Source: Planomonospora parontospora (lineage in GTDB: Bacteria; Actinomycetota; Actinomycetes; Streptosporangiales; Streptosporangiaceae). From it: a stretch of 64,000 bases of DNA. Shown piece after piece: positions 15,577 to 24,600 of this stretch. The stretch lies in NCBI GenBank assembly GCA_014647935.1, contig BMQD01000004.1, forward strand, positions 144,155-208,154, read 5' to 3'. The notes under the pieces are model-generated. The model was not told the DNA's origin, did no database searches, and saw nothing but the letters and a program-made list of their open reading frames with translations. The position numbers and the translations under genes are program-made. Within the stretch, counting starts at the first letter, position 1. Every line of letters starts with the position of its first letter.

Positions 15577-16493
15577 GCCTTGCCGTCTGCGCCGCGCGCC
15601 ACGAAGAACCCGGTGACCAGCAGGACCAGCCCCAGCAGGAGCAGGACCAGCGGGATCGTCACCTTGATCATGGAGATCTGGTTCTTGCTCTCGGTGGCGT
15701 TGGACACCAGGTCGTTGACCGTCTCGGGGGTCATCCTGATCGTGGCCGCGAGGGCGGTGACGCTGTGGGCGCCGTCCTGGGTGCGCAGCACCTCGTCGCG
15801 CCGCTGCTCCTGCTTGACCGGCGAGCCGGTCACCGGCTCGATCCAGAACGTGTTCTTGCCCTTGTAGATCCGGTCCACCTGGACGTCGCCGGTGACGTCG
15901 GTGACGCCCATGACGGAGGCGGGCACGCTGCGCGTCTCGGTCTTGGTCTCCGGCACGTCCTGCTCGAACTTGTAGGCGGTCAGGCCGTTGACCTGCTCCT
16001 CGCCCACGAACCTGGCGTCGAACGCCTTGCCCGCCACGGAGTTGAAGACCTTGTAGGTCTTCTGCTCCACGTCGAAGGGCCACTTGTAGATCTGGCCCTC
16101 CATCGTGACCGGCCTGTCGTCGATGTTCACCGAGCAGCAGGTGACGCCCTCGCCGGTGTACTTGTTGAAGGCGCTGCGCCGCTCGGTGATCGTGATGTTG
16201 GGGTTGTTGTTCGTCACGTCGTTGACCGCGGTGAACTCGTCCCAGACGACCGTGTCGCCCTTGGCCTGGCTCACGTCGCCGCGGGTGGTGACCGTGACGC
16301 CGAGCTGGGCGGTCATGACCTTGAGGTCCCTGGCGCTGAAGTACTGCGCGCCCTCGGCCTCCAGCTTGCTGATCCCGTACTGCGCGGCGGGCGCGGCGAC
16401 CAGGCTGCCGGCCACCTGGAACCGCACCAGTGGTGCCAGGACGATGAGAAAAGCTCCCAGGGCTAAGAGAACGATCCCGACTATTCGGCGCAT
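15573..16493 (-). CDS. DUF3068 (PorA-like) membrane-anchored exported protein
   Basis: 306 residues. N-terminal helix (about 5-27), a large extracytoplasmic domain and a C-terminal helix (about 272-297) before GADGKA: the DUF3068 layout. A Cys-Cys pair lies in VTCCSVN. Start at the ATG at 16493 with AGGAGGATCA directly upstream. It opens the operon DUF3068-ubiA-dprE1-dprE2. Function is not established; association with arabinose-donor genes here and with AftD at 20578 suggests a role in export or assembly of the arabinan. The two DUF3068 proteins share the CC motif and the C-terminal layout. Confidence 0.85.
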   Translation of the reverse strand: MRRIVGIVLLALGAFLIVLAPLVRFQVAGSLVAAPAAQYGISKLEAEGAQYFSARDLKVMTAQLGVTVTTRGDVSQAKGDTVVWDEFTAVNDVTNNNPNITITERRSAFNKYTGEGVTCCSVNIDDRPVTMEGQIYKWPFDVEQKTYKVFNSVAGKAFDARFVGEEQVNGLTAYKFEQDVPETKTETRSVPASVMGVTDVTGDVQVDRIYKGKNTFWIEPVTGSPVKQEQRRDEVLRTQDGAHSVTALAATIRMTPETVNDLVSNATESKNQISMIKVTIPLVLLLLGLVLLVTGFFVARGADGKA

Positions 16494-16616
16494 TGATCCT
16501 CCTGGGGGGTCCCTGGATGGGCAGGTGGTCATGGGGGGTGAAATGTACTTAAATCGCGAGCTACTGGCCAGTATGTTAGTGACGCCGATCACCCACGTCA
16601 CCAGGGATGCGGAAAA

Positions 16617-17867
16617 GTGACCGAAACAAGTTCTAGGTCGGTGCCCGCCGTCCGCCCCGCCGTCCGCCTCGCCGTCCGTCCCGCCGTCCACCAGGAGGCG
16701 GCCGGTGCCGGCGGCCGTCTGGACGCCCTCGACGGGGTGCGCGCGGTGGCCTCGTTCACCGTGCTCCTCTACCACGTGGCGAACGAGACCGGGGCCGCGC
16801 TGCAGGAGGGTTTCACCGGCGCGCTGCTGTCCCGCGGCGACGTGGCCGTGCCGATCTTCTTCGCGCTCTCCGGCCTGCTGCTCTACCGCCCCTTCGCCGC
16901 CGCGGTCCTCACCGGCGCCCCGGCGCCCCGGGCCGGGGCGTACCTGTGGCGCAGGGCCGTCCGCATCCTGCCCTCCTACTGGCTGGTGGTCGCGGTCGCC
17001 CTCCTCCTCTGGTCGCGCGAGCACCTGGCCGACGTCTGGAACTGGATCGTCCTGCTCACGCTGAACCAGAACTACGCGGTCGAATCGTGGTGGCACGGCC
17101 TCGGCCCCAAGGGCCTGGCCCAGATGTGGAGCCTGTCGGTGGAGGCCGCGTTCTACCTGGCCCTCCCCCTGCTCGCGGCCGGGATGGCCGCGTTCGCCCG
17201 GCGCGGCGGCGCCGACGCCGACCGGCGGGCCCGGCGGCTCCTGGCCTGCCTGGGCGCGCTGGCCGCGGCCTCCTTCGCCTGGACGCTGCTGGTCTACTAC
17301 CCGGAGTACCGGCCCCACCTGAACCTCTGGCCGCCCCGCTCCGCGGTCTTCTTCGCCGCGGGGATGGCCCTGGCCGTCGTCATGGCGTGGGCGCGGGCCC
17401 GGCCGGACGGCCCCGCCGCCCGCTTCGGCCGGGGGGTCGCCGCCTCCCCCGGCTCGTGGTGGCTGGTCGCCGCCCTCGCCTACGCCGTCGCGGCCTCCCC
17501 GGTGACCGGCACCCGGTTCCTCGGCATCGACGGCGTCTGGTCGGGCCTGTTCGAGCTGCTCCTCTACACGGTCGTGGCCTTCTGCCTGCTCGCCCCGGCG
17601 GCGCTGCTCCCCGACGGCGGCTCCCCGGTCCGGAGCCTGCTGGGCAACCGGTTCACGGGCTTCCTCGGGCGCATCTCCTACGGCGTCTTCCTCTGGCAGT
17701 TCGTGGCGATCTACGCGTGGTACGGGTTCACCGGGCAGCAGCCGTTCACCGGCGACCTGCTCGCCAACCTGGTGCCCGTCACCGCGCTCACGGTGGGCCT
17801 GGCCACGCTGACCTACCTGCTGGTGGAGCGGCCCTTCCAGCGGCTGAACGCCCTGGTGAAACGCTGA
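16617..17867 (+). CDS. Membrane acyltransferase (acyltransferase 3 family)
   Basis: 416 residues with about ten helices, starting with GTG at 16617. The family signature begins LDALDGVRAVASFTVLLYHVANE, where the His of YHV is the proposed catalytic base; PIFFALSGLLLYRPF and WSLSVEAAFYLALPLL are further conserved blocks. Such OafA/WecH-like proteins acetylate or succinylate surface glycans using acyl-CoA. The N-terminus has a short VRPAVR repeat. Divergent from the DUF3068 operon (123 bp) and convergent with the next gene, it could decorate the arabinan; that is inference. Confidence 0.88.
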   Translation: MTETSSRSVPAVRPAVRLAVRPAVHQEAAGAGGRLDALDGVRAVASFTVLLYHVANETGAALQEGFTGALLSRGDVAVPIFFALSGLLLYRPFAAAVLTGAPAPRAGAYLWRRAVRILPSYWLVVAVALLLWSREHLADVWNWIVLLTLNQNYAVESWWHGLGPKGLAQMWSLSVEAAFYLALPLLAAGMAAFARRGGADADRRARRLLACLGALAAASFAWTLLVYYPEYRPHLNLWPPRSAVFFAAGMALAVVMAWARARPDGPAARFGRGVAASPGSWWLVAALAYAVAASPVTGTRFLGIDGVWSGLFELLLYTVVAFCLLAPAALLPDGGSPVRSLLGNRFTGFLGRISYGVFLWQFVAIYAWYGFTGQQPFTGDLLANLVPVTALTVGLATLTYLLVERPFQRLNALVKR

Positions 17868-17875
17868 GACACTGC

Positions 17876-19771
17876 TCAGGCGGGCTCCTCGCCCTCCGCG
17901 ACCGGGGTGCCCAGCGCCATGCCCGTCAGGCAGACCTGCGCGGCCGGATCGTCGATGACGATCCGGACGCCCTCGCCCACGCCCCGCACCGGGAAGTGGA
18001 TCAGGTCGCCCGGCGTCGCCCGCAGGCTGAGCGCGAGGCGCTCCTCCCCCGCCTCGAACGTCACCGAGGCGGGCCGTACGGCCGAGTAGGACAGCGAGCC
18101 CGCGGTGGCCGGTCCGCCCGGGGCGGTCACGTCGGGGAAGACCACCGCGCCGTCGGTCACCGGCAGGCACCGCTCCCCCGGCCGCACGGCCTGGAAGAAG
18201 CCGAAGAGGCCCATGTCCGCCAGCCGGCCGCGCCGGTCGAACACCTTCGCGTCGTGGGTGGGCTCGGGATTGGCCATCCTGAACCGCAGGGCGGGGCGGG
18301 CCAGCGGGGCGAGCGCCCGGCTGCTGAGGCGCTCGTCACCCAGCCACGGCACCATGACGGTGCGCGGCACCGGGGTCGGGTAGATCACGACGTCGTCCGG
18401 TGCGGCGGCGAGCTCCGCCTCCGCGGTGGTGAGGTAGTCCCGGGCCAGGTCGCCGGTGAGGGTCGCCCGGTAGCCCTCGATCGAGACCGTCGACACCGCC
18501 AGGTAGGCCCCCGCGGCCAGCACCGCGGCCAGGGCACGCGTACGGCCCGCCGGCAGCGGGCGGCGGTACGCGTCGCGCTCCCCCTCCGCCGGCAGCAGCG
18601 CGAACCCCAGGCAGAGCATGAGCATGACGACGGCGTCGGCCACGTAGCGGGGCTCGGCGCCGCTCACCGCCATGGCGCCGCCCCGGGCGACCACCGTGGG
18701 GACCGCGTCCGCGGCCAGCAGGTAGGCCCCCAGCAGCACCCAGGCCCGCAGCGCCCGCCGCCGGTAGGCCAGGCTGATCCCCACCAGGGCCGCGGTGACC
18801 AGCCAGGCGACCGCGACCAGGGCGTCGGAGGGCGCCGCCAGCCCGCCCGTCGCGCCGCTCCCCGTCCAGGTGAGCGGGCCGCCGACCGCGCCGGCGGGGA
18901 AGGTCCGCCCCAGCATGGTCCCGACCAGCTCCAGCGCGACGCCCGGCACGGGCGGCCCGCCCCCCGCCTCGGCGGACAGGCTCCGCAGCACCAGGTAGAG
19001 CCCGGTGTAGGCGGCCATCACCGCCGCGTAGGCCCCCCAGAGCCGCCGGTGCCCGCGCAGTTCCGCGATCACCGACCGGGCCCAGCCCGTCTCCCGGTCG
19101 CGCAGGAAGGCGGTGGTGACGCCGAGGAGCACGAAGCCGACGAAGATCCCCTTGGTGCTGAAGGCCATGGCCGCCACGAACCAGCCGAGCGCCCGCAGGC
19201 CGTACCGGACGCCCTCGCCGCGGGCGAACCGGACCTGGGCGGTCAGCGCGAGCACCAGCGCGAGCTGGAGCGGGACCGCGTTGATCGCCGCCGCCCACCA
19301 GCCGAACGAGGGGATCGTCAGCGGGCAGAAGAGCAGCACCGCCAGGAACGGCAGGATCATCGGGCGGGTGCCGAACAGGAGCCGGAGCAGCCGGAGGGCG
19401 AGCACGCCGAGCAGCGCCTGCGCCAGGAGCGTGACCCCGGCGGCCAGCGTCCAGTCGTAGGGGGCGACGCGGGAGAGCACCCAGGTCAGCGCGAGCGAGC
19501 CGGGCATGAGGTGGCCGCTGTGGATCCGCGTCACGAAGTCGAGCGTGAGCCCGCTCTCGTAGGCGTTGCCGACGAAGACGAGGTCGTCCTCGACGAAGTA
19601 GGAGTCGCCCAGGACCAGCACGCGCAGCGCGAGCGAGACCCCGATCAGCAGCCCCGCGGCGAGCGCGACCGGATCGCGGAGCGCCGCCGTGCGGCCGGGC
19701 GGGACGGCGCGCGCCGCGCTCCCGGGAGGGACACCGCGCACCGTCCGCGACCCGCCCTTCGCCACTTCCAC
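17876..19771 (-). CDS. Polytopic GT-C-like membrane protein
   Basis: About 631 residues. Ten or more membrane helices occupy residues about 15-430 and a soluble domain of about 180 residues follows. The motif DSYFVEDDLVFVGNAY after the first helix has the acidic pair typical of GT-C glycosyltransferases that use lipid-linked sugars, and HSGHLMPGSL follows. I do not recognise a precise family. The GTG at 19771 is chosen because GGAGG sits 8 nt upstream; an ATG at 19822 would add 17 basic residues. It is convergent with the acyltransferase (8 bp between stops) and divergent from the methyltransferase. A second arabinosyltransferase is a reasonable guess given the neighbours. Confidence 0.7.
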   Translation of the reverse strand: MEVAKGGSRTVRGVPPGSAARAVPPGRTAALRDPVALAAGLLIGVSLALRVLVLGDSYFVEDDLVFVGNAYESGLTLDFVTRIHSGHLMPGSLALTWVLSRVAPYDWTLAAGVTLLAQALLGVLALRLLRLLFGTRPMILPFLAVLLFCPLTIPSFGWWAAAINAVPLQLALVLALTAQVRFARGEGVRYGLRALGWFVAAMAFSTKGIFVGFVLLGVTTAFLRDRETGWARSVIAELRGHRRLWGAYAAVMAAYTGLYLVLRSLSAEAGGGPPVPGVALELVGTMLGRTFPAGAVGGPLTWTGSGATGGLAAPSDALVAVAWLVTAALVGISLAYRRRALRAWVLLGAYLLAADAVPTVVARGGAMAVSGAEPRYVADAVVMLMLCLGFALLPAEGERDAYRRPLPAGRTRALAAVLAAGAYLAVSTVSIEGYRATLTGDLARDYLTTAEAELAAAPDDVVIYPTPVPRTVMVPWLGDERLSSRALAPLARPALRFRMANPEPTHDAKVFDRRGRLADMGLFGFFQAVRPGERCLPVTDGAVVFPDVTAPGGPATAGSLSYSAVRPASVTFEAGEERLALSLRATPGDLIHFPVRGVGEGVRIVIDDPAAQVCLTGMALGTPVAEGEEPA

Positions 19772-19884
19772 CCGCCCGGCCCTCCTCTGTCTCCGAATGA
19801 TCACCCTACGGTCCGGTAACATCGCTCACAATACGGTGTTATGCTCCGGCCCACCCGATTCGTCCATCGCGGTGAGGAGCACCA

Positions 19885-20628
19885 TTGGAGACTCCCCCGG
19901 CCCCCTTCCGCGCCACTCTCGGCCGGTCGGTCAGGCTGCTCGGCGCCTTCCGCAAGGAGCAGAGCGACCCGGACTTCTTCTACGGCCTGCTCGCCCGTGA
20001 CACCGTCGCCCAGCTGGCCTCCTACACCGACCTGAACGACGCGCTGGTCGCCGACATCGGCGGCGGGCCGGGGTACTTCACCGACGTGCTGCGGGCCGCG
20101 GGCGCCCGGCCCGTCTGCGTGGACTGCGACGCCGGGGAGATGATGGCCCGCCGGGGCGCGGCCCCGGAGGGCGCGGTGCTCGGCAGCGCCCTGGACATCC
20201 CGCTGGCCGACGGCGCGGTGGACGTCTGCTTCTCCTCCAACGTGCTGGAGCACGTCCCGGACCCGTGGCGAATGGCCGCCGAGATGGTCCGCGTGACCAG
20301 GCCCGGCGGCGTGATCTACCTGTCCTTCACCAACTGGCTCTCCCCCTGGGGCGGCCACGAGACCTCCCCGTGGCACTACCTCGGCGGCCACCGCGCCGCC
20401 GCCCGCTACGCCCGCCGGTACGGCAGGCCGCCCAAGAACGTCTACGGCACCAGCCTGTACCCCGTCTCGGTCGGCGCGGCGCTGCGCTGGGCCCGCCGGC
20501 GGCCCGACGCCGAGATCCTGGACGCCCTGCCCCGCTACCATCCCCGCTGGGCCACCCCCGTCGTCCACGTCCCGGGCCTACGCGAGATCGTGAGCTGGAA
20601 CCTGCTGCTCGTCCTGCGCCGCCGCTGA
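19885..20628 (+). CDS. Class I SAM-dependent methyltransferase
   Basis: 247 residues with motif I VADIGGGPGYF, motif II acidic VCVDCD, VLGSALDIPLADGAVD and the post-motif CFSSNVLEHVPDP of the UbiE/Methyltransf_11 type. The start is TTG at 19885 behind GAGGAG. The substrate could be a sugar of the nearby glycan or a lipid; nothing in the sequence decides. Its 3' end runs 51 bp into the 3' end of the convergent DUF3068 gene. The 19772-19884 gap contains the divergent promoters. Confidence 0.85.
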   Translation: METPPAPFRATLGRSVRLLGAFRKEQSDPDFFYGLLARDTVAQLASYTDLNDALVADIGGGPGYFTDVLRAAGARPVCVDCDAGEMMARRGAAPEGAVLGSALDIPLADGAVDVCFSSNVLEHVPDPWRMAAEMVRVTRPGGVIYLSFTNWLSPWGGHETSPWHYLGGHRAAARYARRYGRPPKNVYGTSLYPVSVGAALRWARRRPDAEILDALPRYHPRWATPVVHVPGLREIVSWNLLLVLRRR

Positions 20629-21657
20629 CGGCGGCACCGGCCGGCGCAGCCGTACGGCGACCAGCAGCAGCACGGCCCCCAGCAGGCAGAACGCGCCCGG
20701 CAGCACGTCCCGGACGAGCAGCGCCCACCGGGTGAAGGCCCGGGCGGCGGCGACCTCGGCCGCGACGTCCTCGGGGGACATGACCAGGTCGGCCCGGAGG
20801 CTCACCGCGCGCTCGACGCCGTCCACGGTGCGCAGGGTCTGCCGGTGGCTCTCCATGGTCTTCACCGTCAGGCCGCTCTCCGGTTCGACCCAGAGGGTGC
20901 GGGTCACCTCGGCGTACCGGGAGACGCCGAGGGCCGGCCTGCCCGGCAGGCCCAGGGCCCGGCCGGGGAGCGACCCGGGCACGTCCTCGATCTTGATCGG
21001 CCCCACCGTGTAGCCGTAGCGGTGGGCGCGGATCCCCTGGACGTCCCCCTCGCCCTCGAACCGCAGGGTGACCGCCCGCCGCAGCACCGTGTCGTACATC
21101 GGGTAGGAGCGCGGCTCCGCGCGGAACGGCAGCCGGAAGGCCAGCCCCGACTGCCGCGCCCCGGCGTCCTCGTCGACGTACTCCCCGCAGCAGTTCACCG
21201 TCATCGCCGTCCTGCGGTCGAAGGCGGTCCGGCGCTCGTGGTAGTCGATCCGGTTCCCCCGGGCGTCGGCGAGCGAGGTGAACTCCGTCCACACCGCGGT
21301 GTCGCCGTTCCCCGCCGCAGGGTCGCCCTTCAGCGTGACCGTGGCCACGAGCGGGACGCCCTCCCTGAAGGAGAGCGTCCCGTGGTCGAAGTAGTCCCCG
21401 TCCGACGTGGCCAGCCGGTAGGTCCTGTCCTGCTCCAGCGGCAGCGCCAGGACGCCCTCGTAGACGTGGAGGCGGAGCAGCGCCGCGAGGGTGAAGAGGA
21501 AGGCGGCCGCACCCAGGGCCGCGGTCCAAAGCATCCGCCGCGTCGGCCCGGACCCGCCGGACGCGGCGATCCCGCCGCCCGCCACGGGCCCGCCGGACGC
21601 CACGAGTTCACCGGTCGCCGCAGTCCCGCCGGTGGCCGCCGTCCCATCGCTCGTCAC
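20578..21657 (-). CDS. Second DUF3068 exported membrane protein
   Basis: 359 residues. A Gly/Ala/Thr-rich cytosolic N-terminus (about 1-40) precedes a helix (about 42-62), the extracytoplasmic domain with VNCCGEYVDED, and a C-terminal helix (about 320-342). GTG at 21657 overlaps the AftD stop (GTGA), so the pair is translationally coupled. It resembles the 15573 protein in length, CC motif and the VEPESGLTVK/VEPVTGSPVK block. Its coding 3' end overlaps the methyltransferase on the opposite strand by 51 bp. Confidence 0.83.
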   Translation of the reverse strand: MTSDGTAATGGTAATGELVASGGPVAGGGIAASGGSGPTRRMLWTAALGAAAFLFTLAALLRLHVYEGVLALPLEQDRTYRLATSDGDYFDHGTLSFREGVPLVATVTLKGDPAAGNGDTAVWTEFTSLADARGNRIDYHERRTAFDRRTAMTVNCCGEYVDEDAGARQSGLAFRLPFRAEPRSYPMYDTVLRRAVTLRFEGEGDVQGIRAHRYGYTVGPIKIEDVPGSLPGRALGLPGRPALGVSRYAEVTRTLWVEPESGLTVKTMESHRQTLRTVDGVERAVSLRADLVMSPEDVAAEVAAARAFTRWALLVRDVLPGAFCLLGAVLLLVAVRLRRPVPPSAAAQDEQQVPAHDLA

Positions 21658-24600
21658 AGTCCCACCGTCAGTCTCTCCGGCCGCCGCACGGCGGCGACGG
21701 GCTGCGGGTGCCGTTCCCCCGGGACGCCCTCGCGGGCGGGGACCGCCGCCAGCAGCCAGCCGATCCCGACGAGGCAGAGCACCTGGGGCACGGCCCCGAG
21801 GAGCGCGCTCTCGTCGAAGTGCCCGAGCGCCCGGCCGGCGGCGAAGGACGCCCCGGCCAGGCCGAGCAGGACCACCGAGGCCCACGGCGCGGTCACCGCG
21901 GCCGCGACGCCGGGCAGCGGCCCGCTCCGCGCGTGCCGGGCCCGGGCCACCCGGTCCAGCCAGGCGTGCAGGCCCAGCGCCGCGCACACGATCACGGCCC
22001 CGGCGAAGCCTCCCGTCCACAGCCCCAGCAGCGGGGCGAGGCCCCAGGCCCAGGCAGCGCGGACCGCGGCGGGGGCCGTGCCCGCCGGGTGCCGCGCCGT
22101 ACGGCGGGCGGGCACGAGCGCCGCCGCGGCCACCAGGAGCACCAGGACCAGCCCGCCGAGCAGCGCCGCCCGGTAGGCGGCGTCGGGCTCGTAGCGCATG
22201 GTCACCACGCCCGTCGCCGCGGGCGCCTCCCAGGCCTGCCGCCACCCGTCCAGCCGGACCGGGACCAGGGGCTCGCCGTCGAGGTAGGCCTTCCATCCCC
22301 GGTTGAAGTTCTCGTTGACCACCAGGTAGGAGGGCTCGGAGGTGGAGATGCGCACGCGCCGCTCCGCCGGTCCCCACGTCTCGGTGCCGACCGGCGCCGC
22401 GTCCGCCCCCCGCGCGGCGGCCGTCTCCGGCGCACGCAGGAGCACCGACTCGATCCGGAAGGCGTCGGTGTGCGCGGCGCTCACCCGGGCGGGCCCGGCG
22501 GCCAGCTCCACCGGCGCGCAGGAGCGGTACCCGAGCGGGCGGCCGTTCAGCACGTCGTCCAGCGTGCCGGTCACGATCTCGGTGGGCACGGCGTTGCCGT
22601 TCACGGTGAGCGCCGGGCCGAACCCGCAGGGCAGCCGGATCGGGAAGGACGCCAGCGAGCCGAGCTTCCGCACGCCCGGGATGCCGACCTCCGCCACCTC
22701 GATCTGCCGGGCCGCGGAGGAGGTGAACGTGATCTCCAGGCGGTCGGCCCGCAGCGGGGTGAAGGTGATCCGGCCCTCCGCCCCGGTCCAGGCCCGCACC
22801 GTGCGGCCGCCGCCCCGCACGGTCACCCTGACCGGCGGCCGCCCCAGGTAGGAGTCGGGGAAGAGCACCCGCAGCTGCGAGATGACCGTCTTCCTGCCGA
22901 GTTCCACGGTCAGGGTGGGGTTCCGGTCCGCGGGATGGGCGTACCAGAGCGTGCTCAGGTCGCCGTCCATGGCCGCCCGCCCGATGACCGCCGGGTGGTC
23001 GGTGGCCGTGGAGGAGGCCGTCACCCTCGGGAAGACCCGGGGCAGGGTGGTGAGCCGCCGGGCCGCGACGGGGTCGGTCAGCACGGTCCGCCCGGTGACG
23101 GCCCGCGGACCTCCGGTCCTGACGGTGAACTCCCGGTTGAAGCCGTAGCCGTCCTCCCCCAGCACCTCCAGGTGCGGCGCGCAGGTCCACGTCTTGACCC
23201 CCCGCATGCAGGCGGACGCGGAGCCCTGGCGGGTGAGCAGCACCGTGCCTGGGTCGCGCTCGGCCGCCGGGGGGACGGTGATCCTGCGGCCCGCCCGCAC
23301 CCCGGGGACGGTGATCTCGGAGATGCCGACGCGGTTGCCCACCGACATCCCCTCGCCGCGGGCCACCCCGGTCACCCGGATCCGCAGCCAGGAGCTCCGG
23401 CCCGGCGGCGGGTCGACCGCCTGGGGATCGCTCGTCTCCCGCACCGGGACCCGGCGCGTCCCCGCGGCCGTCTCCACGGAGATCTCCGCCACCGGCGGCC
23501 CGACCGCCTTCTCGAACGCCACGGTGATCCGCGGGATCTCGATGCCCTCGACGAACCGCACCTCCAGCCACTGCCCGACCATGCCGTTCCAGCCGTCGGA
23601 GCGCCAGCTCGTGCGGTGGTCGCCGTCGACCGCCGCGTACGGCTGCCGCCCGGGGTCCCGGTGCGCCCCGATCGCGGTGACGTCCGACTCGGCGGAGGAG
23701 GCGAGCACGTCGGCGACGCCCGAGTGGTCGGCCGTGGCGGTGGATCCCTGCCACGCCGGGTCCACCAGGTCGGAGGCGGTGTCGCGCCGCGGGGCCTGCC
23801 CCTCGGTGAGGGTGGCCGTGCCGGACCGGCGCAGGTCGCCGAAGACGATCTCGCGGCGGCGCAGCGTGTCGGTCGCCACCGTGTCGCGGGCGGGCAGCGC
23901 CCGCGCCCCGGGTTCGTCGCCGACCAGCACGGGCCGGTCGTCGGTCAGCAGCCCTTCCTCCGCCAGGGACAGGACCGCCTCCGGCGCCCCGGTGACGCGG
24001 ACCGCGCCCTGGCGGGGCACGGTCCCGGCCGTGGGCGCGGGGTCGGGTACGGCGTAGACCTCCAGGGCCGGATAGGACTGGTCCAGCCAGCCCGAGGCCG
24101 TCGGATGGGTCTCGGTGCCGGCCTGCGGCCCGAAGGAGGCGACCCGCCGCAGGCCGGTGGACTCCTCCAGGGTCTCGTGGACGCGGGCGGGCCAGGCCGT
24201 GCCGAGCGTCCCGCGCGCCAGGTCGTTGCGGACGAGCAGGTAGGTGACGCCGATCCGGCGCAGCGCGGAGGTCAGGCCGGGTGATCCCTTGCCGGTGGCG
24301 AAGCGCTCGTCGACCGCCTGGAGCAGCCGGGCCAGGCCGGGTGATCCCCAGGGCACGTTGGTGTGGGTGGCCCAGCGCACGGTCAGCAGCGACTGCATGG
24401 GCTCGTCGATCGGCCGGCCCCACACGTACTCGCCCCGGCGGGAACCGGGCACGGCGAGCACCATCCCGTCGCCGGTGCGCTCGTTGAGCCAGTCGGCGGC
24501 CTGCCGCCAGTAGGCGGGCAGTTCGGCGAACGCCCCCTGCGGGGTGACCCCGGCGGAGGCGACGGGTACGGCGGCCAGCACGACGACGCCGGAGAGCCCG

